Origin: Hungatella sp.
GTDB taxonomy: Bacteria > Bacillota > Clostridia > Lachnospirales > Lachnospiraceae
Assembly (NCBI GenBank): GCA_009712635.1
Contig: WASS01000001.1
Location: forward strand, 108,487-149,358
Length of the DNA: 40,872 nt
Reading direction: 5' to 3'
The notes below the pieces were generated by a model. The model made no database searches. It had not been told where the DNA came from and saw nothing but the letters and a program-made list of their open reading frames with translations. Shown piece by piece: positions 7,809 through 15,026 of the stretch. Position numbers and translations under genes: made by a program. The first letter of the stretch is position 1. Every line of letters begins with the position of its first letter.

Positions 7809-8137
7809 TCTTCCTCCCTCAAAATAATAGGAACCGGATTCCCTTCTGCATCAAACGTGCATCGGCTCCGGTTCTCTCTCTGCTTTATAAAGTGTCCTTC
7901 TTCCCTGTCGTGGCACTCTTTACACTCATACTCTAAGTTATCATGGCTTAACGATATCAATGGATCATTGATGTTCTCAGGCGTTAACGGTATCTTGTGA
8001 TGAACCATGTACCCTAATCTCTCACGGCATTGCTCACACAGTCCACCGTCAATCGCTATGCGTTCAGCTATGTAAGCCTTACGGCATCTGCGCCATGGCA
8101 TTCCATCATAAAAGGATCTGGCAAATTCTTTAGCCAT
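7805..8137 (-). CDS. HNH endonuclease
   Basis: A 110-residue phage HNH nuclease. The core reads CEQCRERLGYMVHHKIPL, NINDPLISLSHDNLEYECKE, CHDREEG, with two CxxC zinc pairs, the HH pair and the Asn/His of the beta-beta-alpha metal site. HNH proteins near the terminase of HK97-type phages work with TerL at the cos site. The gene is complete and overlaps both neighbours. A homing-type HNH is less likely given the compact size and operon position. Confidence 0.85.
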   Translation of the reverse strand: MAKEFARSFYDGMPWRRCRKAYIAERIAIDGGLCEQCRERLGYMVHHKIPLTPENINDPLISLSHDNLEYECKECHDREEGHFIKQRENRSRCTFDAEGNPVPIILREEE

Positions 8138-8540
8138 CTATAATCGCCGCCAGCTTATTGCCGCCATCGATTAAGACACAATTAATTCCAAGTCTCTGTG
8201 TGTATTCCCTCTCGAATGCCATCTTCGTCCATACTGTATGTTTAGTATCTGTTTGGAATACTAATGATTTTGTACCAATTGATACGATAGGAACGACATT
8301 AAGCTTACCTCTTACCACATAAAGGTTCTGCATTACCATCATCGGGCTAACTCCCATTCGATTTGCCATATCTACTGCAATGGTACAATCCATTGGTTTT
8401 CCTTGATACGATTGGGGCACCAGGGAAGAAGAAGCAAACATCTTCCCAATGTCATATATTTTTTGGAAACTCTCAGGGTTTGAAAATACATCAACCGAAA
8501 GCCCTCTTGCCTGCTCAACCTGAACAATCTCGTTATCCAT
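8130..8540 (-). pseudogene. RecT-like annealing protein, N-terminus fused to foreign C-terminus
   Basis: Residues 1-79 match the start of the clostridial phage RecT-like ssDNA-annealing family: SSSLVPQSYQGKPMDCTIAV, then MANRMGVSPMMVMQNLYVV and RGK. Family members then continue with a P-[AS]-W-S type segment and run to about 300 residues. Here the sequence changes after RGK into an unrelated 57-residue tail ending NKLAAIIDG. The protein is thus less than half the normal length. This looks like a deletion that joined recT to the end of a downstream gene. The whole replication module expected between recT and the HNH gene is absent, consistent with this. The tail was not recognised. Confidence 0.55.
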
Positions 8541-8694
8541 GTTCTTCCTCCTCTATCCAATTACCGGAATAAAACCACTCAACAAATTCTTTCTGATCCT
8601 CCGGTGTCCCATGCGCTATACGCTCTAAGGCATACCGGAAAGCATTTTCTTCATCAACTACGATTCCCTTTTCTTTAAGAATCCCCACACGCAT
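8533..8694 (-). CDS. 53-residue conserved-type phage early protein
   Basis: This short frame begins MRVGILKEKGIVVDEENAF and ends WFYSGNWIEEEEHG. It overlaps the recT-like start and follows the next upstream gene by one base. Acidic proteins with a central FVEWFYSGNWI motif are frequent in clostridial phage early operons. The function is not known. Confidence 0.55.
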   Translation of the reverse strand: MRVGILKEKGIVVDEENAFRYALERIAHGTPEDQKEFVEWFYSGNWIEEEEHG

Positions 8695-8695
8695 T

Positions 8696-8881
8696 CTAGC
8701 AACCTCCTTCGGGCTCCTTGAACATATATTTCAGCGCGTTGACAATTTCATCCAGTTTCATTTCATATCTGCCGTCAACTATCTTTTTGACATTGGATAA
8801 TGTAGCCTCGTCAGTCACCAGTTTGTTGTATCTTTCAATGCTTACTTCCACGGTCTGTGATACACAATTTCTATTTGCCAT
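8696..8881 (-). CDS. Hypothetical phage early protein, 61 residues
   Basis: A small protein with a mixed helical pattern (VEVSIERYNKLVTDEATLSN) and a C-terminal KYMFKEPEGGC. It has a reasonable ribosome site (AGGTGTCAAG) and is packed between other early genes. The N-terminal part resembles short regulatory strand-helix proteins that carry a YxxLVxxE element. No function is assigned. Confidence 0.5.
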   Translation of the reverse strand: MANRNCVSQTVEVSIERYNKLVTDEATLSNVKKIVDGRYEMKLDEIVNALKYMFKEPEGGC

Positions 8882-8897
8882 CTTGACACCTCACCTT

Positions 8898-9053
8898 TCA
8901 CCACGTATAATACGGGTTATCAAAATATTTTTTATTTACCTGACCCATCGGTGCGCCAACACCCTTGGGCCTTTTTCTGTTCTTGCCGTTCTGCCAGCTA
9001 TAGGGGCTTAGTCCAAGGGCTGATCCGGCGCGGTTGGTTTTGTTCTTCTTCAT
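8898..9053 (-). CDS. 51-residue basic phage protein
   Basis: I start this at the ATG that overlaps the stop of the upstream zinc-ribbon gene (ATGA). The protein is strongly basic and rich in Gly, Asn and Lys (KNRKRPKGVGAPMG) and ends DNPYYTW. It may bind nucleic acid. Nothing more specific can be said. Confidence 0.45.
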   Translation of the reverse strand: MKKNKTNRAGSALGLSPYSWQNGKNRKRPKGVGAPMGQVNKKYFDNPYYTW

Positions 9054-9337
9054 GATTCCTCCCAGTCTAATTTCTGACCACAAGTACCGCAGTAATTCTC
9101 TTTCTTTCGTCCTAACTTGCCTGCCGTACAAAGATTTGTTTTGCAACGAGGACACTGGTCATAAGGTACACCGTTAATTCCTACCCATCTTTCATGATAG
9201 ATTTTCTTTGTAATCTGTGACTGCAATGCTTCGTCAGCATCTTTCAAAGCTTCATAAAGATACTCATTACATGTGTTGCGTCCAGCGTTTGCCATAAAAT
9301 TTCTAATAGTACTCACACTTGAAACAGGATCTTTCAT
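9050..9337 (-). CDS. Zinc-ribbon phage protein, 95 residues
   Basis: A helical N-terminal half (EYLYEALKDADEALQSQITK) is followed by a zinc ribbon built from CPRCKTNLC and YCGTCGQKLDW. The two CxxC knuckles are 20-odd residues apart, as in small phage ribbons that regulate or bind DNA. It overlaps both neighbours by a few bases, so it belongs to the early operon. Role unknown. Confidence 0.6.
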   Translation of the reverse strand: MKDPVSSVSTIRNFMANAGRNTCNEYLYEALKDADEALQSQITKKIYHERWVGINGVPYDQCPRCKTNLCTAGKLGRKKENYCGTCGQKLDWEES

Positions 9338-9744
9338 TCTTCGCTTACCTCCTTATATGGTTCTGGGTTTATTCTTTTCTTCCATGCAACAACTGGAAGT
9401 TTTATTTCTTTTCCGTTCTCCCACCAAAACTTTCCTAAATATGACGTAGCTTTTCTGGTATATGTGCCAAATGGGTTTTCAATCGACACCCAAACATCAA
9501 TATTAGTAAATTCATCAGGCATTCGTTCACTTACCGGAATCCATAGGTTATCATCTGGGAGATTTGGCTTCAAGCAATACTCTTTCTGTGGCTCTCCAAA
9601 CCATACCTTTTCACCATTTTCTGTCATTGTGCTTATGATTCCGTCCTCATGTCGATAGCCGTCACAGATTATTGCATTCTTCCAGGCTCCATCATGAAGC
9701 ACTTTTACCGGGTAGCCTATTGTGTAGTACCATGGCTTGCTCAT
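9334..9744 (-). CDS. DUF551-containing phage protein
   Basis: A 136-residue protein. The C-terminal about 65 residues start WIPVSERMPDE, run through a beta-rich centre with YLGKFWWENG and end VVAWKKRINPEPYKE, the DUF551 signature (W-x-P-V-S-E-R-x-P, later A-W, P-E-P-Y). The N-terminal 60 residues form another beta-type domain (GYPVKVLHDGAWKNAIICDG). DUF551 proteins are common phage accessory genes without a known role. It is full length and in the early operon. Confidence 0.75.
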   Translation of the reverse strand: MSKPWYYTIGYPVKVLHDGAWKNAIICDGYRHEDGIISTMTENGEKVWFGEPQKEYCLKPNLPDDNLWIPVSERMPDEFTNIDVWVSIENPFGTYTRKATSYLGKFWWENGKEIKLPVVAWKKRINPEPYKEVSEE

Positions 9745-9751
9745 TCCTTAC

Positions 9752-9871
9752 TTACCTCCTTAATTTCTTCTTCCTGCGCTTCATCTGCAATATCTGACCG
9801 TATACTTTTGGTGGAGTGCCGTAACAATGGTTGATCACGTGAATATAGCGGTTAAAAAATGATATATCCAT
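9752..9871 (-). CDS. 39-residue basic phage peptide
   Basis: A short frame preceded by GGAGGG that overlaps the end of the upstream gene. It ends in a polybasic tail (MKRRKKKLRR). It fills the small gap before the DUF551 gene. Such peptides can be real, but the evidence is only the ribosome site and the tight packing. Confidence 0.35.
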   Translation of the reverse strand: MDISFFNRYIHVINHCYGTPPKVYGQILQMKRRKKKLRR

Positions 9872-9879
9872 ATTCCCTC

Positions 9880-10023
9880 CTATACCGCATACCGCGCCAA
9901 GCAATACACCAGTGCACCGACAAGTAACACATTCGCAAATCCGCTCGCCATAGTTGCTCCGGTCCAGAACCGCGTTTTCTCGCACTCTTCACGCCAGAGC
10001 CTTGCGTAGAATCTTGTATACAT
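9880..10023 (-). CDS. 47-residue phage membrane peptide
   Basis: The ATG follows AAAGGAGGATTAACC, an ideal ribosome site. An N-terminal basic/aromatic part (MYTRFYARLWREECEKTRFW) is followed by one hydrophobic segment (ASGFANVLLVGALVYCLARY), so it is likely a single-pass membrane protein. Its function is unknown; superinfection exclusion or other early membrane roles are possible but unproven. Confidence 0.5.
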   Translation of the reverse strand: MYTRFYARLWREECEKTRFWTGATMASGFANVLLVGALVYCLARYAV

Positions 10024-10036
10024 GGTTAATCCTCCT

Positions 10037-10288
10037 TTACCACACTTTTTCATATTTAATAGCACATACACGATTGATTAAATCATCAATTTTAATTTGC
10101 AACGGTTTTTCTAATTCTTTCACTTCTTCGTCAGTAAGTTCATAATTTTCCCAAAGAGCAGTATGTTCATTTTGAGTTTTTTTCAATTCCCTTTCCAGCA
10201 ACTCTAATTCATTTCTGCTTTTATGATTTAAAACTCTTTCTCTGTAATGATCTCTCCTTGTGTAACCAATACTTCCATACATTGACAT
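10037..10288 (-). CDS. Coiled-coil phage early protein
   Basis: An 83-residue protein with a long charged helix (NELELLERELKKTQNEHTAL) and a second helix ending KIDDLINRVCAIKYEKVW. The AGGAGG site is well placed. It has the look of a small dimeric coiled coil. No family recognised. Confidence 0.5.
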   Translation of the reverse strand: MSMYGSIGYTRRDHYRERVLNHKSRNELELLERELKKTQNEHTALWENYELTDEEVKELEKPLQIKIDDLINRVCAIKYEKVW

Positions 10289-10320
10289 TCTTATAACCTC
10301 CTGACTTAAAATGAATCAGC

Positions 10321-10563
10321 CTAATCTTTAATATCAACAACCCCATACTGCAGCGCGTTACAGATGGCTACGGGGATACCGCAATAGATCACGCCTTTTG
10401 GTGAGTCGACCATAAGTCTCATTTTGGCTGCTTTCTCCTGGAATGCTGTTTCCTTAAATGCTGATAGGGTTTCTACGCTCATTATCAGGTAAGATGGGCA
10501 GCTAGGTCTTGACGCGATCTCTTTATCAAGTTCGTGTAAGTCACATTTTATAATGCTTATCAT
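10321..10563 (-). CDS. Hypothetical phage early protein, 80 residues
   Basis: I start this at the ATG overlapping the stop of the HTH gene upstream (ATGA). The protein starts MISIIKCDLHELDKEI and has a mixed alpha/beta pattern ending YCGIPVAICNALQYGVVDIK. It resembles structural-type phage hypotheticals containing a Y-x-G-x-P-V motif. No function is assigned. Confidence 0.5.
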   Translation of the reverse strand: MISIIKCDLHELDKEIASRPSCPSYLIMSVETLSAFKETAFQEKAAKMRLMVDSPKGVIYCGIPVAICNALQYGVVDIKD

Positions 10564-10853
10564 ACCGGTGCCCCTTTCCAGATAAATCCGGTGTCCTCCC
10601 ATAACTTCTTTGGAGATATATAAAAATTACGCTTGCTTTCTCTCCACACCACATGACCAATGGGTAACCACCCGTCCTCAATTCCCTGTCTTACCCAGGT
10701 AGCGTCCTTTCCGTATACTTCTGCTGCTGTTGCTACCGGAACACCACCAATTCCAAACTCTGGATACTGCGCTGCGCTCAGAATTACTCTCGCCACTCTG
10801 TCAGCAATGTGCTGTGAATCTTTTAGCATTTCAACTTCTTCTAATGAGTCCAT
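10560..10853 (-). CDS. Excisionase-like HTH protein
   Basis: A 97-residue protein. After a helical leader, residues 40-90 contain PVATAAEVYGKDATWVRQGI, EDGWLPIGHVV and a terminal FYISPKKLWEDTG. This is the winged-helix layout (helix-turn-helix plus wing, then a pairing helix) of MerR/Xis-type binding proteins common in clostridial phage early regions. It probably binds DNA as a small regulator or directionality factor. It is the second gene of the early operon after the antirepressor. Confidence 0.6.
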   Translation of the reverse strand: MDSLEEVEMLKDSQHIADRVARVILSAAQYPEFGIGGVPVATAAEVYGKDATWVRQGIEDGWLPIGHVVWRESKRNFYISPKKLWEDTGFIWKGAPV

Positions 10854-10865
10854 AGATATTCCTTT

Positions 10866-11615
10866 CTAAGCAATGTCAAGCCTTGCCTGCGCATTGGCGT
10901 TGTTTATAAGTTCAAGCAAATATGTAGGCACTTCGTAGCAGTCAATGAATTCGTGAGCATCAGCCAGATATTTCCGTTTCAACGCCTTATAAGTCATTGC
11001 GTGACCGCTTTCGTTGAATATGCCAAACTCGCGCCGGATCTGGTCGTAAATATCGCGATATACTTTTGACCGGATTTCTGAATCTTTGTAGGCTTCTGAT
11101 TGCTTTCCGCCGAGAACCTTTACACCTTTGCGTTTAACATGACCGGATAATTCGTCAGCTTCGGAGCCGTACAATGGAATGTCAAATTCCAGTTTATCCA
11201 TGCGACCGTCAATCTGCTTTATCTCTGCTTCGTGCCTATTGAGGATATCAACCGACTGTTGCAGTATTTCAAGCTGAGTAAGTGGTTTCTTTGCAAAATA
11301 CGAATCAACAAGGTGGTCATACACTTCCCAAGCTTTATCTGTATTAAGTGACTTAGCGTGAAGAAATGCGCCTTTTTCGGTCCAGAGATAAAATTTTCCT
11401 GCATTCTGCTGCAAACCGTAAATTTTACCTTTTGCTTTTGCTTGTTTTAATTCATCGCCTTTAAGACAAATAAAATGCTTACCTTCTTCGTAACGTTCCT
11501 TGTTGTTATTGAAATTCTTATTAACAACGTCATATTCAGTTTCATAAGCTTCCGCTATCTGCTGTGTTGTGAGTACTCTTACATTTTTGTACTCAACTAC
11601 TTTTAGTTCATTCAA
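10866..11615 (-). CDS. Phage antirepressor with ORF6N and ORF6C domains
   Basis: The TTG start follows AAAAGGAGGTCTTATA; an ATG further upstream lies before this ribosome site and is unlikely to be used. The 249-residue protein has an N-terminal ORF6N-type DNA-binding domain (VLTTQQIAEAYETEYDVVNK ... GKFYLWTEKGAFLHAKSLNT). A helical linker follows, then an ORF6C domain (HVKRKGVKVLGGKQSEAYKD ... YDQIRREFGIFNESGHAMTY). Proteins of this type antagonise the lysogeny repressor or act as early regulators. It is complete and lies just downstream of the Cro-like gene on the same strand. Confidence 0.85.
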   Translation of the reverse strand: MNELKVVEYKNVRVLTTQQIAEAYETEYDVVNKNFNNNKERYEEGKHFICLKGDELKQAKAKGKIYGLQQNAGKFYLWTEKGAFLHAKSLNTDKAWEVYDHLVDSYFAKKPLTQLEILQQSVDILNRHEAEIKQIDGRMDKLEFDIPLYGSEADELSGHVKRKGVKVLGGKQSEAYKDSEIRSKVYRDIYDQIRREFGIFNESGHAMTYKALKRKYLADAHEFIDCYEVPTYLLELINNANAQARLDIA

Positions 11616-11646
11616 TATAAGACCTCCTTTTAAATGCAATATGTAT

Positions 11647-11847
11647 TTACTGGTTTATGTCTGTTTCTACAAGGGTTTCAAGAGATACGTCAAAATATTT
11701 AGCCAAAGCCATAAGTTTATTCATTTTGGGTTTATATCTGCCGTATTTCCAGTTAGTAAGAGTAGACGTTGAAACCCCTGTCTGTTTAGCAACCTCATAA
11801 TCCGTCACATTTGCTTTGTCTCTTAATTCTGCATATTTCTGGTACAA
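11647..11847 (-). CDS. Cro-like XRE regulator
   Basis: The 66-residue protein is started at TTG, seven bases after AAAGGAGG. It is one helix-turn-helix domain (YEVAKQTGVSTSTLTNWKYG) followed by the KYFDVSLETL helix typical of Cro/cI-type proteins. It is clearly paralogous to the repressor on the opposite strand; both share a TNWK/SNWK-x-G-R-Y segment. It lies first in the lytic-direction operon, divergent from the repressor, so a Cro role is likely. The short length without a C-terminal domain agrees. Confidence 0.8.
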   Translation of the reverse strand: MYQKYAELRDKANVTDYEVAKQTGVSTSTLTNWKYGRYKPKMNKLMALAKYFDVSLETLVETDINQ

Positions 11848-11872
11848 ATTCACACCTCCTTTATAAAAGTTG

Positions 11873-11901
11873 TTGACACTAGCTAAGTTTTCTAATATAA
11901 T
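11873..11901 (+). promoter_or_regulatory. Consensus promoter, repressor side
   Basis: TTGACA at 11873 and TATAAT at 11896 are separated by exactly 17 bases, a perfect sigma-A promoter pointing toward the repressor. It leaves a leader of about 145 nt. Confidence 0.85.
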
Positions 11902-11939
11902 ATTGATGTCGGTCAAAGTTATATAAGAAAACTTCGCTA
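11880..11939. repeat. Inverted operator candidates of the lysogeny switch
   Basis: TAGCTAAGTTTTCT (11880-11893) and its reverse complement with one mismatch (11926-11939) lie 32 bases apart. The first arm covers the spacer of the consensus promoter, so a protein bound there would block RNA polymerase. Likely operators of the cI/Cro pair. Confidence 0.6.
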
Positions 11940-12051
11940 ATTCCTTTTGTTTAGTTTACTTATCAAAGCTATAGCCATATAATAGCATTGATTTCAAAGT
12001 CTGTCAATAGGGTTTAGCTTATTTTTCAAACTTATTTTTACGAGGTGAAAT

Positions 12052-12459
12052 ATGTACAATATTTTTGAAAAACTATGTGAATTGAACAATGTTACGCCCT
12101 ATCGAGTGTGCAAAGAAACGGGGATAACCACTGCAACTATCAGCAATTGGAAAGCTGGAAGATACATCCCAAAGCAGGACAAGATGAAGAAAATAGCTGA
12201 TTATTTTAAAGTTACCGTAGATTATTTGATGACTGGAGAAGAATCTGCTATAATAGAAGAATCAACATTAAATCTGAAATACGGAAGAGATATAGCTAAT
12301 GATTTAAGAGCAATTATCGGAGATATAAACTCCACTGTAGAAACTCCGCTTTACTATGATGGAAAAAAAGTAGATAAAAAGTCTCTCACAATGCTTGTAC
12401 TTAACATTGAAAATACTATGAAACAAATGGAAATTATGCAGGAAAAAGATAAAAAGTAG
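12052..12459 (+). CDS. Phage repressor, XRE family (cI-like)
   Basis: A 135-residue protein with an N-terminal helix-turn-helix (CKETGITTATISNWKAGRYI, about residues 20-45) and the KIADYFKVTVDYLMTGE segment typical of XRE repressors. A C-terminal helical tail (VLNIENTMKQMEIMQEKDKK) may mediate oligomerisation. There is no S24/LexA-type protease domain, so SOS cleavage is unlikely; the antirepressor encoded on the other strand is the probable induction route. The site is CGAGGTG before ATG. It is intact and would still repress the remaining phage operon. Confidence 0.8.
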   Translation: MYNIFEKLCELNNVTPYRVCKETGITTATISNWKAGRYIPKQDKMKKIADYFKVTVDYLMTGEESAIIEESTLNLKYGRDIANDLRAIIGDINSTVETPLYYDGKKVDKKSLTMLVLNIENTMKQMEIMQEKDKK

Positions 12460-12481
12460 CATTTGATAGGGGTGATAAGAT

Positions 12482-13465
12482 ATGAGTATAAAAGGAACAT
12501 GGGGCGAATTATATGTAGGTAAAAAAGAAAGTAATATCATATCTTCTTTGGGAAATAAAAAAAGAATTGATTACGGTGATTTAAAAAGAATTGATTATAT
12601 GTTTGCGACATACTCAGAATTGGGATATATTGACTTTATTCACAATAATAATAAAATTAATAGGTTTGAATTCACTCAAAAAGCAAATGAAAAAATATTA
12701 CGTACTGTGGAATTAATACAAGAAAATAATGAAGAGATAAACTTTGTAGAAAAACGAGTAGATGATTTAAAATTCTATGAGCGATGGTGGTTTATTATTA
12801 TTATTTCTATGTTTTTCTGTTGCGCACCAATCGGTTTATTTTTACTATGGTATAAAAAGAAGTCAACATTGTTTAATAGAATATTCTTTACTTTTATGGT
12901 GTTGTTGCTAACGGGTACTTGGTCTTATATACATTATATTAATTATAAATCATCTATGAATCAGTTAAGCGAAGCAATGTCTAATTATCAAAATACAATT
13001 AGTACTCTGTATTCCGCAGATGATACAAATAATACGGAATTATCGGAATCGGGATCAGAAGAAGCATCGTCTGAAAACAATACAGTTTTTGAAGTAGGCG
13101 ATATATACGAATCTGATAATATGAAAATAATGTTTTTAAATTGTGGTGATTATTCTGTAGAAAATCAATTTATGCAGCCTGAATCTGGAAACAAATATAT
13201 TTTTGCTGAGTTTTCAATCGAAAATAACGGAAAATCAGATTTAAGTACTGGTTCATTTTTATTTTCTTGTTATGCTGGAAATACAGAATGTAAACAGCCT
13301 ATTATTTCTGGAGAAGATATGCTTATATCTATAACAAGCCTTTCTTCTGGTAAAAACACAAAAGGGAAAGTATTTTTTGAAGTTCCAACCGATGCAGATA
13401 ACATACAATTAGAATATAAGATAGATGTATTAACAGATAAGAAAATATATTTTAATATCAAGTAA
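12482..13465 (+). CDS. Membrane protein with PH-like and DUF4352-like domains in the lysogeny module
   Basis: The 327-residue protein has three parts. Residues 1-95 resemble a bacterial PH-like domain with a terminal helix (KANEKILRTVELIQENNEE). Two hydrophobic segments follow at about 104-124 and 132-150, separated by KKK. An acidic Ser/Glu/Thr linker (about 178-202) leads to a C-terminal beta domain (about 203-327) opening VFEVGDIYESDNMKI, which fits DUF4352-like extracellular Ig folds. Both termini positions relative to the membrane are inferred. It is transcribed with the repressor, 22 bases downstream, so it should be made in the lysogen. That suggests lysogenic conversion or superinfection exclusion, unproven. 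Confidence 0.6.
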   Translation: MSIKGTWGELYVGKKESNIISSLGNKKRIDYGDLKRIDYMFATYSELGYIDFIHNNNKINRFEFTQKANEKILRTVELIQENNEEINFVEKRVDDLKFYERWWFIIIISMFFCCAPIGLFLLWYKKKSTLFNRIFFTFMVLLLTGTWSYIHYINYKSSMNQLSEAMSNYQNTISTLYSADDTNNTELSESGSEEASSENNTVFEVGDIYESDNMKIMFLNCGDYSVENQFMQPESGNKYIFAEFSIENNGKSDLSTGSFLFSCYAGNTECKQPIISGEDMLISITSLSSGKNTKGKVFFEVPTDADNIQLEYKIDVLTDKKIYFNIK

Positions 13466-13472
13466 ATAAAAA

Positions 13473-13503
13473 CCGCCCGGCTGGTAACCGGAACGGATTT
13501 TAT
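13473..13503 (+). terminator. Terminator after the membrane protein gene
   Basis: The hairpin CCGCCCGG, loop CTGGTAA, CCGGAACGG is followed by ATTTTATAT. It closes the repressor operon before the integrase region. Confidence 0.55.
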
Positions 13504-13510
13504 ATATCAT

Positions 13511-13579
13511 ACCTGACGTGCGCCAGATACAACGTTTTCGCAAATACATTGTATCACTGATGCGCCAATCTGTCAAAGG
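13511..13579 (+). repeat. Nested inverted repeats upstream of the integrase
   Basis: GATACAA (13526-13532) and TTGTATC (13549-13555) form an inner inverted pair. ACCTGAC (13511) and GTCAAAGGT (13571-13579) form an imperfect outer pair. TGCGCCA occurs twice in direct orientation (13519 and 13561). Integrase control, or part of the recombination site, would fit. Confidence 0.4.
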
Positions 13580-13620
13580 TATGGCGTATTTTTTATGCAA
13601 ATTTTTAGGAGGAAATGCTA

Positions 13621-14870
13621 TGGCATTAATAAAATGCCCGGAGTGTGACCGGGAAATTAGCGATAAGGCCACCGCTTGTCCACATTGCGGTTATCCAATA
13701 TCAGAACAGAAGGTTAAACGTAAGAGCCGTGGGCGTGGCGTAAAAAACAAGAGAAAGAAATTGCCAAATGGATTCGGGAGCATAACTGAAATTAAAGGAA
13801 AAAATCTGCGTAAGCCGTTTTATGCAAGAAAGACTACCGGGAGAGATGCTGCAGGAAAATTGGTATTAAAACCGTTAAAGCCAGATGCGTATTTCGAAAC
13901 TTACGATCAAGCTTATACTGCCTTGGTAGAATACAACCGTAACCCTTATGATCTGGATCCTGATTTAACTGTAAGTGAACTATATGAAAAATGGACGGAT
14001 TATTAATTTCAGACATTAAAATCCGCTTCCTCTCAAAGGACCATAACTTCTGCGTGGGCTTACTGCTCATCAATTTACAATATGAGAGCAAAAGACGTAA
14101 GAGCCAGACACATGAAAGGTTGTATGGAAGACGGATTTATTATAGGCAAAGTAGGGAAGCGTAAAGGTGAAATAATAAAGCCTACTGCCGGAGTTAAGGC
14201 AAGAATAAAGTCAATGTTTAATCTGATGTATGATTACGCTATTGAATATGAGATTACAGACCGGAATTATGCAAGGACGTTCGAAATATCAGGCGATATA
14301 ATAAAAGAACGCGAGGAAGCTAAAAGAAGTCATATTCCTTTTACCAATGACGAAATGGAAAAGCTATGGAATAATATTGACAACGTCAGATTTGTTGATA
14401 TGATATTAATACAAATGTATTCCGGTTGGAGACCGCAGGAATTGGTAACTTTGGAATTAGACAATGTCAACCTGGAGGAATGGTATTTTCAGGCAGGAAT
14501 GAAAACTGAAGCAGGAAAAGATAGAATTGTACCTATACATTCAAAGATTAGGGACTTAGTATTAAAAAATTATGAACATGCCGTAAGCATCGGGAGTAAG
14601 TTCCTGTTTAATGATACCCAGGCAAAAAGCCATGAATTGACTTATGATAAATACTCACATCGTTTTAAAAAGGTTGTTGATGTGCTAAAACTAAATGAAG
14701 AACACAGGGCGCACGATCCACGTATTACTTTTGTAACATTGTCAAAAAAGGCTGCTGTAGATGAATACGTGATTAAATTGCTGGTTGGGCATCGTATAGA
14801 AGACATTACAGAAAAGGTGTATACGGTCCGTGATCTGGAATGGTTAAGGGAAGAAATTGAGAAAATATAA
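13621..14870 (+). pseudogene. int: Zinc-ribbon tyrosine integrase with an in-frame stop
   Basis: The start is the ATG after AGGAGGAAATGCT. The protein opens with a zinc ribbon (IKCPECDREI, ACPHCGYPI), then a basic arm-binding region and the beginning of the SAM-like core-binding domain (LTVSELYEKWTDY). A TAA at 14004-14006 interrupts the frame. The same frame continues at once with FQTLKSASSQRTITSAW and the complete catalytic domain: Arg in GWRPQEL, Lys in KTEAGKDRIVP, HDPR, LLVGH and the Tyr of KVYTV. So this is a single nonsense change, not a frameshift. Unless the stop is read through, no full-length recombinase is made and the prophage cannot excise by itself. Confidence 0.85.
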
Positions 14871-14871
14871 T

Positions 14872-14904
14872 TGCGGAGCGCACCAGTAATTAATACGCTC
14901 CGCA
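14872..14904. terminator. Strong hairpin after the integrase
   Basis: TGCGGAGCG and CGCTCCGCA form a perfect 9-bp stem with a 15-base loop immediately after the integrase stop. It lacks a T-run on plus. It may serve as a terminator for both strands at the prophage-chromosome boundary. The rest of the gap to 15026 is AT-rich and shows no tRNA and no clear attachment core. Confidence 0.55.
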
Positions 14905-15026
14905 TATAAAATATCTTCGCCAAACGTCATTCGACAAACAATACACAAATAATAAACTATTTAAGTACTATTTTGTAAAATTTACATCTATTATCTGCAA
15001 CACAAACCCTTGATTTTACTACGTTT

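Larger units (their letters stand above)
11848..12051. promoter_or_regulatory. Lysogeny switch region between cro-like and repressor genes
   Basis: This 204-bp divergent intergenic region separates the Cro-like gene (minus) from the repressor (plus). It contains a perfect plus-strand promoter and an inverted pair of 14-bp elements. Further AT-rich elements such as TTAGCTTATTTTTC (near 12014) may be additional operators. The minus-strand promoter could not be placed with confidence. Confidence 0.7.

Noticed and set aside
13621..14870. Two separate genes (zinc-ribbon protein and a shorter integrase)
   Set aside because: The two parts are in the same frame, and the sequence after the stop continues the integrase domain without a ribosome site before the next ATG.
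14871..15026. tRNA gene as phage attachment site
   Set aside because: No cloverleaf arms or T-loop pattern can be found; only a 9-bp hairpin and AT-rich sequence.
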